A stretch of 64,000 nt of DNA from positions 1,176,001-1,240,000 of the forward strand of contig NZ_CP088953.1 in assembly GCF_021165935.1 (NCBI RefSeq), written 5' to 3'. The notes under the pieces were generated by a model that was not told the DNA's origin, did no database searches, and worked only from the letters and a program-made list of their open reading frames with translations. Positions within the stretch are counted from its first letter, which is position 1. The number at the start of each line of letters is the position of its first letter. The stretch is from Microbulbifer elongatus. GTDB taxonomy: Bacteria > Pseudomonadota > Gammaproteobacteria > Pseudomonadales > Cellvibrionaceae. Both the position numbers and the translations under genes were made by a program. Shown here one piece after another: positions 45,592-55,929 of the stretch.

Positions 45592-48279
45592 ATGCCAGCG
45601 AAAAAACGTCGTTCGACGAGCAAACGTACCAACCGCAGTGAGGGGCGCCTGGGCCGCTGGATCAAGCGGCTCAGTCTACTCGCTCTACTCGGTGTTCTGG
45701 TGCTCGCAGGCTATATGGTGTGGCTGGATATGCAGCTGCGCGAGCGCCTCGATAGCCGCCAGTATCAATTGCCGGCGCGGGTGTTTGCCCGTCCGCTGGT
45801 GTTGCAAGAGGGCATGGTGATGCGCCCGGACGAGCTGGAGGCGGAGTTCGCAGCGCTGAATTACAAGAAGGTAGCGTCAGTCGATGAGCCCGGCCAGTGG
45901 CAACGCGACGGCATGGAGTATCTGGTATGGCGCAGGGATTTCATCCATGCGGACAAACGGGAGAGTGCCGCCAAGGTGCACTTTCGTCTGCGCAATGACG
46001 AGCTGAGTGGACTGCGTGACGAAAACGGCGCGGCGATCAAGGCGTTCCGCCTGGATGCCGCTCCCATCGGTACCCTGCTCGGTGGTGGCGATGACCGCAC
46101 GCCGGTGCGGATCGAGGAGATTCCGCCGCTGTTGGGTGCGACGTTGATTGCGGTGGAGGACCAGGATTTTGCGCACCACTTTGGCGTATCCCCCCGGGGT
46201 ATTGCTCGCGCCATGGTGGCCAACTTCAAGGCGGGTGGCGTGGTGCAGGGCGGTTCTACCATTACCCAGCAGCTGGTGAAGAATATTTTCTTTGACCACA
46301 AGCCGAGCCTGTGGCGCAAATTCAATGAAGCCCTGATGGCGATCCTGATGGAGATCCATTATGACAAGGCCTACATCCTGCAGGAGTACATTAACGAGGT
46401 CTGGCTGGGACAGCAGGGCAGTCGCGCTATCTACGGGTTTGGCCTCGCCGCGGAATTCTATTTCCACAAACCCCTGAGCCAGTTGGAACCCCATCAGATT
46501 GCGCTGCTGGTGGGGCTCGCCAAGGGGGCCTCCTATTACAACCCCTGGCGGCACCCGGAGCGCGCGCTGGAGCGCCGCAATACGGTGCTGGATGTGATGC
46601 AGGAGCAGGGTCTGATCAGTGCGGAGGACCTGGCGCGGCTGAAGAAAAAACCCCTGGAAGTCGCCACCGTCGGCGCGGCGGCCCAGAACCCCTACCCGGC
46701 GTTTACCGAACGCCTGCTCGAAGAGCTACGCCCCTATTACTCGGTGGAAGAGTTGCGCACCGCCGGGTTGCGGGTGTACACCACCCTGGCGCCTTCGGTC
46801 CAGCAGCTGGCGGAAGATGCCATCAGTGACGGCGCCGCCAAGCTGGAGAAGGACCGGGGTATCAAGGCCGACTCCCTGCAGGGGGCCACGGTGATCCTGG
46901 AAAACCACAGTGGCAATGTGCTGGCCATGGTGGGCGACCGCCGCCCCCATTACCCGGGCTTTAACCGCGCCCTGGAAGCGCGCCGTCAGATCGGCTCTCT
47001 GATCAAGCCGGCGGTGTACCTTACCGCGCTGGAGCGCGCCCACGAATACAACCTGGGCACCCTGATCGACGACGCGCCAATTCGCGAGGTCAGCGAAGAT
47101 GGTCAGGTGTGGATGCCTGCCAACTTCAACAACCGCAGTCACGGTCAGGTACCCCTGTATGTGGCCCTGTCCCGCTCCTACAACCAGGCCACCGCGCGTC
47201 TGGGGCTGGATCTCGGGATCGAGAACGTGCGCCAGACCATTCGTCGCCTCGGGGTGCAGGCGAGCCTGCCGCGCGTGCCGTCGCTGTTTCTGGGCGCCGT
47301 CGAACTGACCCCCTACGAAGTGGCGGGAATGTACCAGACCATGGCCAATGGTGGGGAGCACGTGGAGCCGCGCACCCTGCTGGCGGTATCCGACGCCGAA
47401 GGCGCCCAGGTGCAGCGCTTCCGCCCGAAAACCAATCGTGGCGTGGACGAAGTACCCATTTATCTGCTGCGCTACGGCCTCGAACAGGTCATGCGCGAGG
47501 GTACGGGAAAGAGTGCGTACCGCCGCCTGCCCAACAGCGTGCCGTTTGCCGGCAAGACTGGTACCACGAACAACTACCGGGACAGCTGGTTTGCCGGCTT
47601 TAGCCCGGGGGTGACAGCGGTGGTATGGCTGGGCCGGGATGACAACGAGCGCACCAGCCTCACCGGCGCCACCGGTGCCCTGAGTATCTGGACCGAAATC
47701 ATGCGCCAGTTGCCCCACCGCCACGGCCGCATTCAGGCGCCGCGCGGTGTGGAGTGGAAACCGATCAATGAGAAAGGGGAATACATGGACCCGCGCTATT
47801 GCCAGGGCGGGCGCGAGGTACCGATTTCCAACGAGAGCCGTCTGCAGACCGATCCCCGTTGTGAGCGCCGGGGCTGGTTCCGCAACTGGTTCGATCGAGA
47901 CGATGAAAACGTGGCGCCGCGGGAGGATATGACCCCCGGCTGGGGCATCGACCCGGAACAGCAGCGCCGCGAGCGCCAACAGCAGGAGCGGGAGCGTCAG
48001 TTGCGTGAACAGCTGAATCGGGAGGAGCAATCGGTGCCCCAGGAGCCGCAGCAATTTCCTCCGCAACAGCGAATTCCGCAGACCGAAGCGGAGCGTTTGC
48101 AGCGCCTGGAAGAGTCCGGTCGCCTGCAGGAGCAGCGCTACCTGGAAGAGGAGCGCCGCGCTCAGGAAGAGCGACGCCAGCTGGAGCAGCAAATGCAGGA
48201 GCAGGAGCGTCGTCGCGGCGCACCGGTAGAGGACGCCCAGCCTTGGCCCCCCCAGGGGGAGGACGACCAGTGGCCCTGA
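45592..48279 (+). CDS. mrcB: Penicillin-binding protein 1B
   Basis: An 895-aa bifunctional peptidoglycan synthase. Cytoplasmic N-terminus and one transmembrane helix (RLSLLALLGVLVLAGYMVWL), a UB2H domain (~55-130, for LpoB docking), GT51 glycosyltransferase (LIAVEDQDFAHHFGVSPRGI, then GGSTITQQLVKNIFF), and a transpeptidase domain with SxxK (GSLIKP), SxN (SRSYNQATARLG) and KTG (FAGKTGTTNNYRDSWFAGF). The C-terminal ~130 residues are unusual: a long Q/E/R-rich, probably coiled-coil or disordered tail ending in tryptophan-proline repeats (QPWPPQGEDDQWP), not found in E. coli PBP1B. Confidence 0.96.
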   Translation: MPAKKRRSTSKRTNRSEGRLGRWIKRLSLLALLGVLVLAGYMVWLDMQLRERLDSRQYQLPARVFARPLVLQEGMVMRPDELEAEFAALNYKKVASVDEPGQWQRDGMEYLVWRRDFIHADKRESAAKVHFRLRNDELSGLRDENGAAIKAFRLDAAPIGTLLGGGDDRTPVRIEEIPPLLGATLIAVEDQDFAHHFGVSPRGIARAMVANFKAGGVVQGGSTITQQLVKNIFFDHKPSLWRKFNEALMAILMEIHYDKAYILQEYINEVWLGQQGSRAIYGFGLAAEFYFHKPLSQLEPHQIALLVGLAKGASYYNPWRHPERALERRNTVLDVMQEQGLISAEDLARLKKKPLEVATVGAAAQNPYPAFTERLLEELRPYYSVEELRTAGLRVYTTLAPSVQQLAEDAISDGAAKLEKDRGIKADSLQGATVILENHSGNVLAMVGDRRPHYPGFNRALEARRQIGSLIKPAVYLTALERAHEYNLGTLIDDAPIREVSEDGQVWMPANFNNRSHGQVPLYVALSRSYNQATARLGLDLGIENVRQTIRRLGVQASLPRVPSLFLGAVELTPYEVAGMYQTMANGGEHVEPRTLLAVSDAEGAQVQRFRPKTNRGVDEVPIYLLRYGLEQVMREGTGKSAYRRLPNSVPFAGKTGTTNNYRDSWFAGFSPGVTAVVWLGRDDNERTSLTGATGALSIWTEIMRQLPHRHGRIQAPRGVEWKPINEKGEYMDPRYCQGGREVPISNESRLQTDPRCERRGWFRNWFDRDDENVAPREDMTPGWGIDPEQQRRERQQQERERQLREQLNREEQSVPQEPQQFPPQQRIPQTEAERLQRLEESGRLQEQRYLEEERRAQEERRQLEQQMQEQERRRGAPVEDAQPWPPQGEDDQWP

Positions 48280-48391
48280 CCTGAGCGGCAGTGCTGCTGT
48301 AGTGTGGCGTCACGCAGGAGGTTGTGCTGGCTTTTTGTGCAGACGATCGTTCATAATCGCCCGTCGATAGAGACTCCTGACCCGTCCAACG

Positions 48392-49363
48392 ATGCAGTAT
48401 CGATTCGACCGTTTTGTTCTGGATTTGACGCACCTGCGCCTGACGGCCAATGGCCAGGCTGTGGATGCCGATGCCCGCCAGCTGCAGCTGCTGGGGCTGC
48501 TGATCGCCGCTTACCCGGAATGCCTTTCCCGGCAGTCTCTTCTGGACCAGCTTTGGCCCGAAACCGTGGTGTCGCAGTGGTCACTGGGGCGGCTGGTTTC
48601 CGATACCCGCAAACTGTTTCGTGAACTGGCGTTCTGTGGTGAGCTGATTGAGACCCAGCACGGGCGCGGTTATCGGCTGGCGCCGGAGGTGGCGAAGCAA
48701 CTGCATCGGGTCGCGGCGCCGGCAGAGACCGGTGCCGAGGGTGACACGTCTCCGGTAGCGCAGGTGCGGTCTGCCGAAGCGGCGGCCGCGCCCGCCCCCG
48801 ACGTTGGGGTGCCCTCCTCTCAAATAGCCGCGGCCGGCGTGCGCGAAGGCAATTTCTGGCGACTGTTTTCCGCGGTTGCGGTGGTGGTGGTGGCGACCGC
48901 GCTGGTGGTCTATCAGATCACCGCGCGGCGTATTCCCGACGACGGGGCGCCACTGGTCATTGGCGAGGCCCCGGGAGTGCGCGGGCGCATTCTGTGGGTG
49001 GATGACAACCCGGACAACAATCTCTCCGAGCGCCGCCACTTCGAATCCAGGGATATTGCCATCTATCTGGCCACCAACACTGAAGATGCCATGACCCTGC
49101 TGTCTATGTACCGCTACGACGCCGTCATCTCGGATATGGGCCGTGGTGAAGAGCCCCTGGCTGGGTTCAAGCTGATGGAACGCATACGCGGTAAACGCGA
49201 TGATACCCCTTACTTCCTCTACACCATCATGCCCTCGAAAGCTCAGCGCCAGCTGGTGGAGCAGCGCGGCGGCAACGGCGTGGCGGTGACCCCCGAAGAG
49301 CTCTACGGGATGGTGCTGCCCCTGTTCGACGAAAGGTCGGCGGCGGCCGCCAGCAAACCCTGA
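48392..49363 (+). CDS. Membrane-anchored winged-helix regulator with receiver-like C-terminus
   Basis: A 323-aa protein of unusual architecture. The N-terminus is an OmpR/ToxR-type winged helix (~8-96, TVVSQWSLGRLVSDTRKLFR and HGRGYRLAPE). An Ala/Pro-rich linker leads to one transmembrane helix (~157-176, FSAVAVVVVATALVVYQITA), after which comes a receiver-like domain (~198-312): acidic pair RILWVDDNPDNN (D204, D205), a candidate phosphorylatable D248 in DAVISDMGR, and TPYFLYTIMPSK. With a single helix the receiver would face the periplasm, where ATP-dependent phosphotransfer is unexpected. The domain may be a degenerate sensor. Downstream is a LuxR-type HTH gene. Confidence 0.82.
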   Translation: MQYRFDRFVLDLTHLRLTANGQAVDADARQLQLLGLLIAAYPECLSRQSLLDQLWPETVVSQWSLGRLVSDTRKLFRELAFCGELIETQHGRGYRLAPEVAKQLHRVAAPAETGAEGDTSPVAQVRSAEAAAAPAPDVGVPSSQIAAAGVREGNFWRLFSAVAVVVVATALVVYQITARRIPDDGAPLVIGEAPGVRGRILWVDDNPDNNLSERRHFESRDIAIYLATNTEDAMTLLSMYRYDAVISDMGRGEEPLAGFKLMERIRGKRDDTPYFLYTIMPSKAQRQLVEQRGGNGVAVTPEELYGMVLPLFDERSAAAASKP

Positions 49364-49535
49364 ATAGCGCGCTGCGCACCCGTCGGCGGTGTTTTCCAGC
49401 GTGATTTCCGTTGTTTTCCCGATTGCCGTGAATGGTCTGCAGGCCGCGTGATTGCGGGCTTTCACAACTATTCACAAGCTTTCAAAGACCTGCCGGCGCC
49501 CCCCCGGCTACATTAGCCCCGTTGATCCCCGGGAG

Positions 49536-49552
49536 CCACCCCTGAGGGGTGG
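49536..49552. other. Small intergenic hairpin before the LuxR-type gene
   Basis: ccacccc-tga-ggggtgg forms a 7-bp stem in the otherwise featureless 283-bp gap 49364-49646. It could be part of a leader or a weak terminator for the upstream gene; I see nothing else in the gap. Confidence 0.35.
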
Positions 49553-49646
49553 GAGAGCGTGGCAGAGACCTGTCGCCGGGGATGTGTTGTTTTCTGGGAA
49601 GGCGGTTTGCGGAACCTGAACTTCAGGACGGTAAACGGGGGGTAGC

Positions 49647-49988
49647 ATGTTGGGAGCAGGATTGGGCGCGGCGTTGTTGAAGGTGGGGGATGTTGCCCCT
49701 GAAAAGCCGGAGTTGGCGGAACGGCGGGTAACCGCGACCACCCAGGCGCCGGTCGCAACACCGGCGAACCCGGAACCGGTAGCCTCCGCTGGTGGCGCGC
49801 CTTTCAGTCGTCGCGAACGCCAGGTACTGGAGCAGGTTGCCGCTGGTGCCACCAGTGCGGAAATCGCCGAGCGCCTGCATATCTCCATTCACACGGTCAA
49901 AAATCACCGCAAGAGTATTTTGCGCAAGGCCGGGTGCCGTAACTCCGGGCAGCTGGTGTCACGCTGCGCGGCCCTCGGATTGCTCTGA
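49647..49988 (+). CDS. LuxR-type HTH transcriptional regulator, short
   Basis: A 113-aa protein whose last ~60 residues are a LuxR/FixJ-type helix-turn-helix (FSRRERQVLEQVAAGATSAE, HISIHTVKNHRKSILRKAG). The N-terminal half is Ala/Pro-rich and has no sensor or receiver domain. It may partner the membrane-anchored receiver-like regulator just upstream (283 bp away), supplying a DNA-binding half, but this is speculation. Confidence 0.8.
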   Translation: MLGAGLGAALLKVGDVAPEKPELAERRVTATTQAPVATPANPEPVASAGGAPFSRRERQVLEQVAAGATSAEIAERLHISIHTVKNHRKSILRKAGCRNSGQLVSRCAALGLL

Positions 49989-50069
49989 CTGCGGGCGGGG
50001 TCGTTTACGCTCCGCGCGCACAGCCTGGGGCCACCGGCAGGGGCCCCTTCCCGCATTTCTTCTCGCGGC

Positions 50070-51804
<1,735 letters not shown>

Positions 51805-51805
<1 letters not shown>

Positions 51806-52989
51806 CAGTGCCCCCGTCGCATAAGCCAGTGGCAAGCGAGGCCGCCCGCGAGCCCCCAGAACGCGGAGCCGATACCGAAAAAGCTGACGCCGGAAGCCGT
51901 GATCAGCAGAGTGATCAGCGCCGCCTCGCGCGTGTCGGCTTGCGCAGAAGCACTGGCAAGGCTTGTCGCAATCACACCGATCAGCGCCAGGCCGGCGACA
52001 CCGGCAATCATTGCCTGGGGAAGCGCTGCAAACACCATTACCACGCTGGCGGCAAACAGCCCGGTCAGAAGATAAAACACACCCGCGGCGATGCCGGCCA
52101 CGTAACGTTTAGCAGGGTCCGGGTGTGCTTCGGGGCCGGTACAGATGGCGGCGGAAATGGCGGCGAAATTAAACCCAAAGCCGCCAAAAGGTGCCAGCAC
52201 AAGCGCGCTCAGCCCGGTACCTGCGACTACGGGTGACACTGGGACCTGCGAGTAGCCGCTGGCGCGCAAAATTGCGACCCCCGGTAGGTTCTGCGAGGTC
52301 ATGGTGACGATAAATAGCGGCAGGCCTACACCGAGCAGGACCGCCGGGTTAAATGCCGGGGCCACCCACTGCAGCCCGCCAAAGGACCAGGTCAGCTGAT
52401 CTGCACGAATTTCCCCGAGTAGCCCGCTGATGGTAAAGCCGGTCATCAGGACCAGCGGTATGCAGTAGCGCGGCAGCCAGCGCCGCCCGAGTAAATACGC
52501 GAGGAACATCGCCCCCACCAGTGTGGGGCTGGTCTGCAGGGAGGTGAAGATCGACAGCCCGAACTGCAGCAGAATACCTGCGAGCATGGCACTGGCCAGC
52601 GGTATTGGCACCCGCGCCGCGACCCGCTCGAAGGCCCCGGAGACGCCCAGGATCAATGTGAGCAGACCACTGAACAGGAAGGCCCCGATTGCCTCAGATA
52701 GAGCAACTCCGTGCAGGCTGGTGACCAGCAGCGCGGCCCCGGGTGTAGACCAGGCGGTGACCACCGGCGCACGGTAGTACCAGGAAAAGCCGATGCATGT
52801 CAGGCCCATACCGAGGCCAAGGGCCCCGACCCACGAAACCATTTGTGCTTCGCTGGCGCCGGCTGCGGCGGCCGCCTGCAGCACGATCGCGACAGAGCTG
52901 GCAAACCCCACCAGTACTGCGGCAAAGCCCGCACTGATGGCAGACAGGGTGGTATCGCCACTGAGGGTGCGCTGCGCGACCTGCTCCAT
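51805..52989 (-). CDS. BenE-family (benzoate/H+ symporter-like) transporter
   Basis: A 394-aa membrane protein of the BenE family with about twelve helices. Motifs: SAISAGFAAVLVGFASSVAI, AWSTPGAALLVTS, IPLASAMLAGILLQFGLSIF, TMTSQNLPGVAILRASGY and FGGFGFNFAAISAAICTGPE. Members take up benzoate or related compounds by proton symport, but no aromatic-degradation genes are nearby, so the substrate is uncertain. Coupled to the downstream gntR gene; the operator lies 12 bp upstream of its start. Confidence 0.88.
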
Positions 52990-53000
52990 AAAATGTATAC

Positions 53001-53030
53001 CTGATTAAAATTGTATACATTTTTAATCAG
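53001..53030 (-). promoter_or_regulatory. 30-bp operator palindrome upstream of benE-gntR
   Basis: CTGATTAAAA (53001-53010) and TTTTAATCAG (53021-53030) are perfect inverted repeats around TTGTATACAT, itself nearly palindromic; 28 of 30 bases are symmetric. A second half-like copy, AATGTATAC, lies at 52992-53000. TTGTATACAA-type cores are typical GntR/FCD operators, and the site is where the cotranscribed GntR would need to bind for autoregulation. Confidence 0.72.
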
Positions 53031-53075
53031 ATAAGGATCGAGCGCAATCGTGATTCGGTTGGAGGGTGGCCGCTC

Positions 53076-53105
53076 CACCGCCACCGCTTGAGTCCGGTGG
53101 CGGTG
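53076..53105 (-). terminator. Terminator-like hairpin after hemL
   Basis: A perfect 11-bp stem (caccgccaccg/cggtggcggtg) with an eight-base loop, 12 bp after the hemL stop on the minus strand. It lacks a T-run. Confidence 0.5.
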
Positions 53106-53116
53106 TTGAAGTCCGC

Positions 53117-54400
53117 TCAGTCGAGGTGGGCGAACACGCGTCGCGCGGCGGCAATGGTGGTGTCGATATCTTCATCGCTGTGGGCGGCGGACATAAACCC
53201 GGCTTCGTAGGAGGCCGGCGCCAGGTACACGCCTTCTTCCAGCATGCCGTGGAAGAAACGGTTGAAGCGCTCGGTGTCACAGGCCATTACCTGTTGGTAA
53301 TTGCTGACCTGCTCCGCGTCGGTGAAGAAGAACCCGAACATGCTGCCGACCTTGTTGGCGGTGAGCGGGATGCCCGTATCTTTGGCCGCGGCCAGTACGC
53401 CCTCCACCAGGCGGTCGGTTTTCGCGGTCAGAGCGTCGTAGAGCCCTTCTTCCTGGATCAGCTGCAGGGTCTCGAGGCCCGCCACCATCGCCATAGGGTT
53501 CCCGGACAGGGTGCCCGCCTGATACACCGGACCCAGCGGGGCGATCTTTTCCATGATTTCCCGTTTGCCACCGAAGGCGCCCACCGGCATACCGCCACCG
53601 ATCACCTTGCCCAGGGTGGTGATGTCGGCTTCGATACCGTAATGGCCCTGGGCACCGGTCAGGCTGACGCGGAAGCCGGTCATTACTTCATCCAGAATCA
53701 GAACCGCGCCGGACTGGTCACATACCTCTCGCAGGGTTTCCAGAAAACCCGGCACCGGCGGAATGCAGTTCATATTGCCCGCTACTGGCTCGACGATAAT
53801 GCAGGCAATCTGGTCGCCAATTTCGGCGAAACACTTTTTCACGCCCTCGATATCGTTGTAGGTGAGGGTGATGGTGTGGTCGGCCAGCGCCGCTGGCACG
53901 CCCGGGGAGGACGGCACGCCCATGGTGAGGGCGCCGGAGCCGGCTTTCACCAGCAGCGAATCGGAATGGCCGTGGTAGCAGCCCTCAAACTTGACGATCT
54001 TGTCGCGCCCGGTATGACCGCGGGCAAGGCGAATGGCGCTCATGGTGGCTTCGGTGCCGGAATTGACGAAGCGCACCAGGTCCATTTTCGGCCATACGCG
54101 GCACAGCTCTTCGGCCAGTTCGGTTTCCAGTTCGGTAGGCGCGCCGAAACTCAAGCCGGACTGGGCCTGTTCCACGACGGCGTCGATTACGTCGGGGTGG
54201 GCGTGCCCCAGTACCATGGGCCCCCAGGATTGCACGTAATCGATGTAACGTTTTTCGTCGGCGTCGTAGAGGTAGGCGCCCTCGGCGCGCTCGATAAACA
54301 CCGGCGTGCCACCGACGGCACGGAAGGCGCGCACCGGTGAGTTGACGCCACCGGGGATGACTTTCTGGGCTTCGGCAAAGAGGGATTCGGATTTGCTCAT
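53117..54400 (-). CDS. hemL: Glutamate-1-semialdehyde 2,1-aminomutase
   Basis: A 427-aa PLP enzyme making aminolevulinate in the C5 heme pathway. Motifs: [83 protein letters not shown], the PLP lysine in [18 protein letters not shown], and [14 protein letters not shown]. It lies near hemB and hemJ; thiD is its upstream neighbour on the same strand, 136 bp away. In Pseudomonas thiE also lies here but is absent. Confidence 0.97.
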   Translation of the reverse strand: MSKSESLFAEAQKVIPGGVNSPVRAFRAVGGTPVFIERAEGAYLYDADEKRYIDYVQSWGPMVLGHAHPDVIDAVVEQAQSGLSFGAPTELETELAEELCRVWPKMDLVRFVNSGTEATMSAIRLARGHTGRDKIVKFEGCYHGHSDSLLVKAGSGALTMGVPSSPGVPAALADHTITLTYNDIEGVKKCFAEIGDQIACIIVEPVAGNMNCIPPVPGFLETLREVCDQSGAVLILDEVMTGFRVSLTGAQGHYGIEADITTLGKVIGGGMPVGAFGGKREIMEKIAPLGPVYQAGTLSGNPMAMVAGLETLQLIQEEGLYDALTAKTDRLVEGVLAAAKDTGIPLTANKVGSMFGFFFTDAEQVSNYQQVMACDTERFNRFFHGMLEEGVYLAPASYEAGFMSAAHSDEDIDTTIAAARRVFAHLD

Positions 54401-54536
54401 AGAAATACGGACACCGATTGTGAAGAGGTGAAGGGAGTTCGGGATTGGAAATCGCGCGTATTATCGGTGTCGCCGCCATCGGCCGCAAACCGGATGGCGA
54501 ATTATCCGCGCAAAGTCGTGAGGGCGCGCCCCTCGG

Positions 54537-55328
54537 TCAGTCCTTGCAGGTCCAGAACAGGCGATTGGGAACCGGGCGGCCCATACCCAGGCGGCGGCTG
54601 TCGGCGATGGCACTCCAGGTGAACTGCTGACTGCGATTGACCGCTTCGAGCATGGTGAGACCGTGGGCAATATGGCAGGCAATGGCGGTGGTCAGGGTGC
54701 CGCAGGCGCCATAGGCGGCGGGGGGCAGCCGCTGCCAGCGGAATTCGCGCACCAGTCCGCGCGCGTCGTAAAGACGGTTTTCCAACTGCTGCTCACAAGC
54801 CGGTACACCGGTCAGCAACAGGTAGCGGCAACCGGTTTCCAGTAGCTCCTGGGCCTGGGCGTCATGCACATCGGCTTCACCGGCCATGGCACGCGCTTCC
54901 CTGCGATTGGGTGCCACCAGGGTGGCCAGCGGCAGCAGCAGGTCGGTCATGGCCTCCCAGAGCGGGGGAGCCAGCACACTTTCTTTGTCCGCAAGGGTGG
55001 CGTCCGGGTCGATGATCAGGGGAACATCCGGGTAGTCCCGCAGCACACTGTGCAGGGCGTGGACATTTTCCACTGAACCCAGATAACCGATTTTTATCGC
55101 GGCAATCGGCATGTCCTCGAGCACCGCCCGGGCCTGTTCCACCAGCAGACTGTCGTCCACCGGCGCTACTCCGGCCAGCGCACTGGTGTCGCCGACGGTG
55201 ATGGCCGACACCACGGAGGCGCAGTGGCACCCCAGGCTGGCGGCGGTTTCGGTATCGGCGGCAATACCCGCACTCCCGCTGGGGTCGTGGTGGGTTACGG
55301 TGAGAACAATCGGTTGGCGTGTATCCAT
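54537..55328 (-). CDS. ThiD-like HMP/HMP-phosphate kinase, variant active site
   Basis: A 263-aa ribokinase-fold protein of the ThiD family, which phosphorylates hydroxymethylpyrimidine for thiamine synthesis. Two motifs deviate: the usual GxDPSGGAG reads HHDPSGSAGIAADTET, and the anion-hole GTGCT/GSGCT, which carries the catalytic cysteine, reads AYGACGTLTTAIAC, shifting the cysteine one position. Other parts (IAAIKIGYLGS, LIIDPDATLAD, TLVAPNRREARAMAGE) are normal. Activity may be altered. ATG 55328 has GAGGAG too far upstream. Placement next to hemL matches Pseudomonas thiD. Confidence 0.8.
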   Translation of the reverse strand: MDTRQPIVLTVTHHDPSGSAGIAADTETAASLGCHCASVVSAITVGDTSALAGVAPVDDSLLVEQARAVLEDMPIAAIKIGYLGSVENVHALHSVLRDYPDVPLIIDPDATLADKESVLAPPLWEAMTDLLLPLATLVAPNRREARAMAGEADVHDAQAQELLETGCRYLLLTGVPACEQQLENRLYDARGLVREFRWQRLPPAAYGACGTLTTAIACHIAHGLTMLEAVNRSQQFTWSAIADSRRLGMGRPVPNRLFWTCKD

Positions 55329-55434
55329 GGGCGTTGGGGAACTCCTCGCAGATTTCCTAATTCTAGCCGGAGGCGCTGTGGCCGGGTGGCCTGGCGCGCC
55401 CCTGTCACGGTGGATCGAGGTTGGCGGCCCCGGT

Positions 55435-55857
55435 TCAGAAGGGGCGCACCACGGCGAGAATCACGATCGCCAGCAATGCCAGCACTGGCAGCTCATTGAA
55501 GATGCGGAAATAGCGCCCGCTTTTGGTCACCGTGCCCGCGGCAAACTTCTTCACGTAGCTGCCGCAGATGTGGTGGTAGCCGATCAGCAGTACGACGAGG
55601 GTAAGCTTGGCGTGCAGCCAGCCCGCAGACTTGTAGTACTCGGGATTGAAGGTGATCAGCCAGATACCGAATGCCAGGGTGGCCAGCATCGAGGGTGTGG
55701 CGATGCCCCGGTACAGGCGTCGCTCCATGATCTGGAAGCGGTCCCTGCTCACCGCGTCGGTGGCGTCGATGTGGTACACAAACAGCCGGGGAAGGTAAAA
55801 CAGTGCGGCAAACCAGCAGACCATAGAGATGATGTGAAAGGCCTTAACCCAAAGCAT
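55435..55857 (-). CDS. hemJ: HemJ-type protoporphyrinogen oxidase (CopD family)
   Basis: A 140-aa four-helix membrane protein of the HemJ/UPF0093 family, which oxidises protoporphyrinogen IX in heme synthesis. Motifs: MLWVKAFHIISMVCWFAALF (conserved histidine), LPRLFVYHIDATD, GWLHAKLTLVVLLIGYHH and FRIFNELPVLALLAIVILAV. Start ATG 55857 with AAGGAG six bases upstream. With hemL and hemB within 6 kb it makes a loose heme cluster; no FMN or quinone partner gene is visible. Confidence 0.92.
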   Translation of the reverse strand: MLWVKAFHIISMVCWFAALFYLPRLFVYHIDATDAVSRDRFQIMERRLYRGIATPSMLATLAFGIWLITFNPEYYKSAGWLHAKLTLVVLLIGYHHICGSYVKKFAAGTVTKSGRYFRIFNELPVLALLAIVILAVVRPF

Positions 55858-55929
55858 GGAAGCTCCTTAGCCGGAGGAATACCGGTTTAGTCGGTGTTGG
55901 AATTTGCTGCCTGTGATCCTCTAAGAGGG

